Translations under genes and position numbers: made by a program | NCBI GenBank assembly: GCA_900143635.1 | Contig: FREY01000003.1 | Location: forward strand, 62,001-126,000 | From: Rhodobacteraceae bacterium Alg231-04 | GTDB lineage: Bacteria > Pseudomonadota > Alphaproteobacteria > Rhodobacterales > Rhodobacteraceae | Direction of reading: 5' to 3' | Length of the DNA stretch: 64,000 nucleotides | Shown: positions 60,827-64,000 of the stretch, piece by piece | Position numbering within the stretch: position 1 is the first letter of the stretch | How the letters are laid out: each line of letters starts with the position of its first letter | Notes under the pieces: generated by a model | The model's database searches: none | What the model was told of the DNA's origin: nothing | The model's input: the letters and a program-made list of their open reading frames with translations, nothing else

Positions 60827-60942
60827 CTCAACTGTCGATGTTCCATTTTGTTCACTAATGTTCTCAAAAAGTTCTTTACAGGGCGGCGTGAAAATGAGAA
60901 CAAAGGGTCAACAAACACCAAAGAGTGTAATCGACAGTTGAG
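60827..60942 (+). repeat. 13-bp perfect inverted repeat around the GTTC array
   Basis: CTCAACTGTCGAT (60827-60839) is the exact inverse of ATCGACAGTTGAG (60930-60942). The right arm enters the Shine-Dalgarno GAGGAGG of the 40-aa gene. A smaller pair, TGTTCTC (60859-60865) with GAGAACA (60896-60902), nests inside. An RNA starting left of 60827 could fold and hide the RBS. Confidence 0.7.
60840..60874 (+). promoter_or_regulatory. Phased GTTC array containing an SOS-type box
   Basis: GTTC starts at 60840, 60850, 60860 and 60871. The last pair is exactly GTTC-N7-GTTC, the LexA box of Rhodobacter and relatives; the other spacings are N6. A GAAC lies at 60898. LexA control of the small gene at 60954 is inference. 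Confidence 0.55.
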
Positions 60943-60953
60943 GAGGCCAGACC

Positions 60954-61076
60954 ATGATCACCCAAATCAAATCCACCCTGCGCAATGCCCAATCGACCCT
61001 GCTGCAAGATGCGGTAGGCGCGGCGTCTTTGATGGTGATGCTGGTCGTTGCCCTGCATCTTCCGGGTCTCAGCTGA
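60954..61076 (+). CDS. 40-residue single-helix membrane protein, possibly damage-inducible
   Basis: ATG 60954 follows a strong GAGGAGG. The protein has a polar amphipathic N-terminus (MITQIKSTLRNAQSTLLQD) and one hydrophobic helix (AVGAASLMVMLVVALHL) ending PGLS. Tiny proteins of this layout (helix then LHLPG) are, as I recall, frequent in roseobacters without known function. Its upstream region has an SOS-type box and an inverted repeat, so it may parallel SidA (a 29-residue SOS division inhibitor in Caulobacter) or TisB. No sequence similarity to either is claimed. Confidence 0.65.
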   Translation: MITQIKSTLRNAQSTLLQDAVGAASLMVMLVVALHLPGLS

Positions 61077-61266
61077 TCACTGGCGATATCACAGCCTTTT
61101 TCCCCAAACCTTAAGGAGTTTCTGCCTGCAATCCCTATGCCGGTCGTGCCGGTTACCTATCCCGTAACATGTGCTGGGGGACCACCTGCCTGTCCCGGTC
61201 CCCAGCCGGATCCGCCTCATTGATCCACCGGACACGCCCGGATCCCGCATGGGTATTGCTTGTCTT

Positions 61267-61302
61267 GCCGCCACCATCTGCCCCGATGGTGGCGGTTTTT
61301 TT
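61267..61302 (+). terminator. Terminator downstream of the 40-aa gene
   Basis: CCGCCACCATC (61268-61278) pairs perfectly with GATGGTGGCGG (61285-61295), followed by T7. It lies 190 bp beyond the small gene, so the transcript has a long 3' region with no convincing ORF, which may have its own role. Confidence 0.85.
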
Positions 61303-61322
61303 GTCAGAGTGTTTAAGCGTCG

Positions 61323-62729
61323 TCAGCCCAGTGACAGCCCCATCCGCAACCCGCCCCAATGGCGGCCCTGCACATGGATCGGAGCCGAAAGATCCTTCAT
61401 CATCGCAAAATTTCCACCACCCATATCGCGGCGGTAGACCTGCAGCAGGAAAGGTTCGGAATTGCGCCCCGCTTTCAACCCGACGCGGTCATCGAAGATG
61501 CGCCTGTGGCGGCAATTGGCGGTATTCCACACCGGATCCTTGCTTTGGGGATGAGAGAACTTCTTGTTGTGGGTCGGCAGATAGCCATTCACATCAACTG
61601 CGGCGCAAAAGGCGACGCGCGGATCAAATTCGAGCGCGGCCTCCAGGTGCGGCGGCAGCAGCCGATCGGTCAGCGCGGTAAACCCGGTGACCACCTGCTG
61701 CGGATCGGTGCCCGGAACCTGCCTGTATGATCGGTCAAACAAGGCGTGCTGGGCAATCTGGCCGTTGGCGAGGGCCTCGTCAAACAAGGCGCCGATACGG
61801 CGTGCTGTACCCCTCACATATTCAATGAACCGGCCATCCGCAGATTGCCCGCCCAGAGCCACGGTGCCCTGCACCAACCGTTCGGAGGAATTGATAAGGT
61901 TTTCAACCCGTTCGTGCGCCCTGTGGATGCCGGTCGCCGATGTTTCCACTGATGTGGCAATTCGTTGCAAGGCCGGACCAAAGTTATCGGTGGCCTGTTT
62001 GACAGCTTGGGCTTCGTCCAGAACGCGGCGGGTGCCATCACCGGTGTTTTGCACATTGCGTTCAATCTCGGTGAGGGAACTGTCAGTGTCCTGTGCCTGT
62101 TCCAGAACCTTGCCTGCCGATTTGGACACAGCCGCGGTTTCCTCGCGCAGCTGCTGTATCCACTCAAACAGGGTGTCGATGTTTTCCTTGATGCCGGTTG
62201 CCGTCCGTTCTGTTTTTCGGGACAGATCGTTGATCGCCTCGGCAACAACAGCAAAGCCGCGCCCAGCGGCCCCGGCGCGCCCGGCTTCGATCTTGGCATT
62301 GATGGCAAGGATATTCACTTGGGCGGCAATCGAAGCGATTTGCGCATTGTCCTTGCGCATGGCCTCCACCGTTTCCTGCACGCTTTGGGTGCGGGCAGTC
62401 AGATCCTGAACCCATTCGGCGACCTGTTGGCTTTGCTGGCCACTTTCGCGCACAAAGGCAAAGGAGTTTTGGACCCGGTCCAGTGTTTCCTGGGTGGCGG
62501 CTGACACGGCTTCGACGGTCTGCACGATCCCGGTGTTGCCGTCGATGATTCGCGCAGCCCCAACCTGAAGATCCCCAAGCGCGCCAAGCTGACCGTGGCT
62601 CTCTTGTTCGATTTCATCAAGAAACCCCGCTATATCAACTATTTCAAAGCCCAGCTTCGAAGAGGTCTCTGAAAGCGCATCAAGACCGCCAGCGGTCTTT
62701 TTTTCGGGGAAATCGTGACTGTACTTCAT
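61323..62729 (-). CDS. Cytosolic methyl-accepting chemotaxis protein
   Basis: A 468-residue receptor with no transmembrane segment or HAMP domain. The signalling helix hairpin is N-terminal to central (tip around IASIAAQVNILAINAKIEAG and GAAGRGFAVVAEAIND, about 130-165). The C-terminal ~130 residues are a sensor-like domain with VDVNGYLPTHNKKFSHP, a Cys-His pair (NTANCRHRRIFDD) and GRHWGGLRMGL. This order, signalling first and sensor last, is the reverse of classical receptors. A CtrA-like box lies 20 bp upstream of the start. Confidence 0.82.
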   Translation of the reverse strand: MKYSHDFPEKKTAGGLDALSETSSKLGFEIVDIAGFLDEIEQESHGQLGALGDLQVGAARIIDGNTGIVQTVEAVSAATQETLDRVQNSFAFVRESGQQSQQVAEWVQDLTARTQSVQETVEAMRKDNAQIASIAAQVNILAINAKIEAGRAGAAGRGFAVVAEAINDLSRKTERTATGIKENIDTLFEWIQQLREETAAVSKSAGKVLEQAQDTDSSLTEIERNVQNTGDGTRRVLDEAQAVKQATDNFGPALQRIATSVETSATGIHRAHERVENLINSSERLVQGTVALGGQSADGRFIEYVRGTARRIGALFDEALANGQIAQHALFDRSYRQVPGTDPQQVVTGFTALTDRLLPPHLEAALEFDPRVAFCAAVDVNGYLPTHNKKFSHPQSKDPVWNTANCRHRRIFDDRVGLKAGRNSEPFLLQVYRRDMGGGNFAMMKDLSAPIHVQGRHWGGLRMGLSLG

Positions 62730-62747
62730 GGGGGCTCCATGTTCTGG

Positions 62748-62763
62748 TTAAAACATGGGTAAC
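62748..62763 (-). promoter_or_regulatory. Near-match CtrA box upstream of the chemoreceptor gene
   Basis: TTAA (62748-62751) and GTAAC (62759-62763) are separated by seven bases, one mismatch from TTAA-N7-TTAAC. It lies 19 bp before the start codon of the chemoreceptor gene. Motility and chemotaxis genes are known CtrA targets in this order. Confidence 0.4.
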
Positions 62764-62813
62764 CTTCAAGTCCTGCAATATACTTAAATTTTGCGGTCAA
62801 TCGGCCTGCTTTG

Positions 62814-63266
62814 TCAGGCGCAGTTTTCCTGCAGGGCCTGCCGCATGGCTTCCAGAGTGGCCTCAAGCGCCAAAAGAATTGACGCATGGCGGTTCTTGAA
62901 GTCCTGCGCCGGGACCAGAACCTCGAAGGCCTGATAGGGGGCATCGGGGACCGGCCCTGCCTCTGTCAGCATGGCTTTCAGTTGGTTGCGGGCGGTTTCG
63001 ACCTCTTGCAGGCTGCGGCCAATTGCAACCTCTGCGGCGATTGATGCGGCGGCCTGGCCCAATGCACAGGCCTTCACGTCCTGGCCAAAGGCAGCAATGC
63101 GCCCGTCCTGCAGCACCACATCGGCAGTGACGGTAGATCCGCAAAGCGGCGCGCGCTTTTTGACCGTGGCGTCCGGCGCCGGCAGCCGGTCCAGATGCGG
63201 GATGTCGGTGGCAAGGGCCAGAATGCGGCCGGAGTATAGTTTGATCAGATCGGAGTCCTGCGACAT
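62814..63266 (-). CDS. Iron-sulfur cluster scaffold, IscU/SufU-like
   Basis: A 150-residue protein, started at ATG 63266 (the longer frame overlaps hisI). The SDLIKLYSGRILALA start, APLCGSTVTADV, and VKACALGQAAASIAA are the SufU/IscU-type cluster with two of the three ligand cysteines; the third may be NCA at the C-terminus. It is divergent from hisI. It could be a scaffold variant rather than the main one, as no isc or suf genes are adjacent. Confidence 0.75.
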   Translation of the reverse strand: MSQDSDLIKLYSGRILALATDIPHLDRLPAPDATVKKRAPLCGSTVTADVVLQDGRIAAFGQDVKACALGQAAASIAAEVAIGRSLQEVETARNQLKAMLTEAGPVPDAPYQAFEVLVPAQDFKNRHASILLALEATLEAMRQALQENCA

Positions 63267-63340
63267 GCCGGTCGGCCTTTCCCTTAGTGCGCGTTCCCCA
63301 TACATAGGAAGCCAAGCGCCAGATGCAAAAGGTTTTTGAT

Positions 63341-63700
63341 ATGCCCTTCGACCCCGCAAGCCTGATATATAACGACGCCGGTCTGATCCCCTGTATTGCT
63401 CAGGCAGAAGGCAGCGGTGAAGTGCTGATGATGGCCTGGATGAATGCCGAGGCCGTCGCCAAAACACTGGAGACAAACAGGGTCACCTATTGGTCGCGCT
63501 CACGGCAGAGTTTCTGGATCAAGGGCGAGACGTCCGGCCATACGCAGGAGCTGGTGGATCTGCGGGTCGATTGTGACCGCGACTGTCTGCTGGCGGTGGT
63601 GCGTCAGGAGGGGGCAGCCTGCCACACCAACCGGCGCAGCTGTTTTTATACCTCTGTCACCGGCGACGAAGAACGCGAGCTGATGGCGCCAATGGCGTAA
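63341..63700 (+). CDS. hisI: Phosphoribosyl-AMP cyclohydrolase
   Basis: A 119-residue enzyme of histidine synthesis. ATG 63341 has AAAAGG eight bases upstream and is preferred over 63323. VLMMAWMNAEA, YWSRSRQSFWIKGETSG, the metal cluster VDCDRDCLLAVV and GAACHTNRRSCFY are all intact. It is the stand-alone form, without HisE. Confidence 0.94.
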   Translation: MPFDPASLIYNDAGLIPCIAQAEGSGEVLMMAWMNAEAVAKTLETNRVTYWSRSRQSFWIKGETSGHTQELVDLRVDCDRDCLLAVVRQEGAACHTNRRSCFYTSVTGDEERELMAPMA

Positions 63701-63768
63701 TTGCGGGCGGCCCTTTGGGCCGCTGCCTCCCCTCTGGGCGGCAAAACAGCCTGCCGGGCAGCGGGCGA

Positions 63769-63789
63769 GAGTATTTCTGAAAAGATGAA
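63769..63789 (+). repeat. Dispersed intergenic element, copy 3
   Basis: GAGTATTTCTGAAAAGATGA (then A) follows a GC-rich hairpin region (GCGGCCC/GGGCCGC around 63706-63722). Same layout as at 11337 and 26924. It lies between hisI and gluQRS, which converge here. Confidence 0.5.
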
Positions 63790-63790
63790 A

Positions 63791-64000
63791 TTACCCGAGG
63801 CCGACCCTGTTGCGGATATCCTGTGGTGTGGCACCGTCGCTGCGGTACTTGGCGATGGCGCGGGCGTCATCCCGTTTTGCCAGACGCTTGCCGGCCGGAT
63901 CGCGGATCAACCCGTGGTGATGGTAGATCGGAGTTGGCAGGCCAAGAAGGGCCTGTAACAGCACGTGGATTTGGGTCGCCTCGAACAGATCTTCGCCGCG
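63791..64000 (-). CDS. gluQ: Glutamyl-Q tRNA(Asp) synthetase, C-terminal fragment
   Basis: The last 69 codons and stop of a gene that continues past the right edge. RGEDLFEATQIHVLLQALLG, YHHHGLIRDPAGK and the KMSK-like KRLAKRDDARAIA fit GluQRS, a truncated glutamyl-tRNA synthetase relative that attaches Glu to queuosine in tRNA-Asp. The short tail after KRLAKRD, with no anticodon-binding domain, rules out GltX. Confidence 0.85.
   Translation of the reverse strand, partial: RGEDLFEATQIHVLLQALLGLPTPIYHHHGLIRDPAGKRLAKRDDARAIAKYRSDGATPQDIRNRVGLG

Noticed and set aside
61144-61230. Possible 28-codon gene after the 40-aa gene
   Set aside because: The only purine-rich RBS (AAGGAG) is 18 bases away, the peptide is Pro/Gly-rich without structure, and no other support exists.

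Overview
This 64 kb window is a piece of chromosome from a marine-type alphaproteobacterium of the order Rhodobacterales, most likely the roseobacter group (Phaeobacter/Ruegeria/Leisingera-like; genus is inference). The evidence is the gene content and order: the ctrA/sciP pair, a one-cysteine DksA, the long-form dCTP deaminase, argS-SPOR-nagZ-scpA-scpB, yceD-rpmF-plsX-fabH-ihfA-merR, and pyrH...frr-uppS-cdsA-dxr-rseP-bamA-ompH-fabZ-lpxA-lpxI-lpxB. The DNA is GC-rich and densely coded. It is nearly all core genome. The one clearly accessory spot is 29.5-32.1 kb.

Layout. 0-4 kb: the end of glnE, a small hypothetical gene, two lipoproteins, an rRNA methyltransferase and a PIN protein. 4-8.5 kb (minus strand): a MoxR ATPase, a DUF2927 lipoprotein, a 55-residue membrane protein, a CoxE-like VWA protein and an M48 protease, which look like one transcription unit. 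8.6-13.3 kb: dksA, an FAD monooxygenase, xthA, erpA, dgt and a YciI-like protein. 13.5-19.2 kb: argS, a SPOR-domain protein, nagZ, scpA, scpB and a 61-residue basic protein. 19.3-25.6 kb (minus strand): dcd, tRNA-Pro(GGG), a MerR regulator carrying a 14-residue tandem repeat, then ihfA, fabH, plsX, rpmF and yceD. 25.6-29.5 kb: bamE, olsB, an Uup-type ABC-F ATPase and a lytic transglycosylase. 29.5-32.1 kb: a phased array of TTAA boxes in front of a small membrane protein, a decayed IS5-family transposase and an AT-richer TPR-sulfotransferase gene. 32.2-38.7 kb (minus strand): a four-gene peptide-type ABC importer with a fused double ATPase. 39-40.8 kb: an AraC regulator and miaA. 40.9-53.8 kb: translation, isoprenoid, phospholipid, outer-membrane and lipid A genes. 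53.9-61 kb: mnmA, sciP, ctrA, ligA, recG and a 40-residue membrane protein. 61.3-64 kb: a cytosolic chemoreceptor, an IscU-like scaffold, hisI and the end of gluQRS.

The genes fall into a few programmes: envelope building (rseP, bamA, ompH, bamE, lpxAIB, fabZ/fabH/plsX, cdsA, uppS, olsB, nagZ, SPOR, SLT), cell-cycle control and chromosome upkeep (ctrA, sciP, scpAB, ihfA, ligA, recG, xthA), and translation (argS, rpmF, frr, miaA, mnmA, gluQRS, tRNA-Pro).

The most interesting signals are not in the large genes. (1) Downstream of recG, four GTTC boxes spaced 10-11 bp apart, one pair exactly GTTC-N7-GTTC (the alphaproteobacterial SOS box), lie inside a perfect 13-bp inverted repeat that reaches into the Shine-Dalgarno of a 40-residue single-helix membrane protein. 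This resembles a damage-inducible small membrane peptide in the style of SidA or TisB. (2) Seven TTAA/TTAG boxes at 10-11 bp helical spacing precede the gene at 29596; neighbouring boxes match the CtrA consensus, and ctrA itself lies in the window. (3) Two further conserved-looking tiny membrane-protein genes (55 and 41 residues) are easy to miss. No CRISPR array, prophage or intact insertion sequence is visible.
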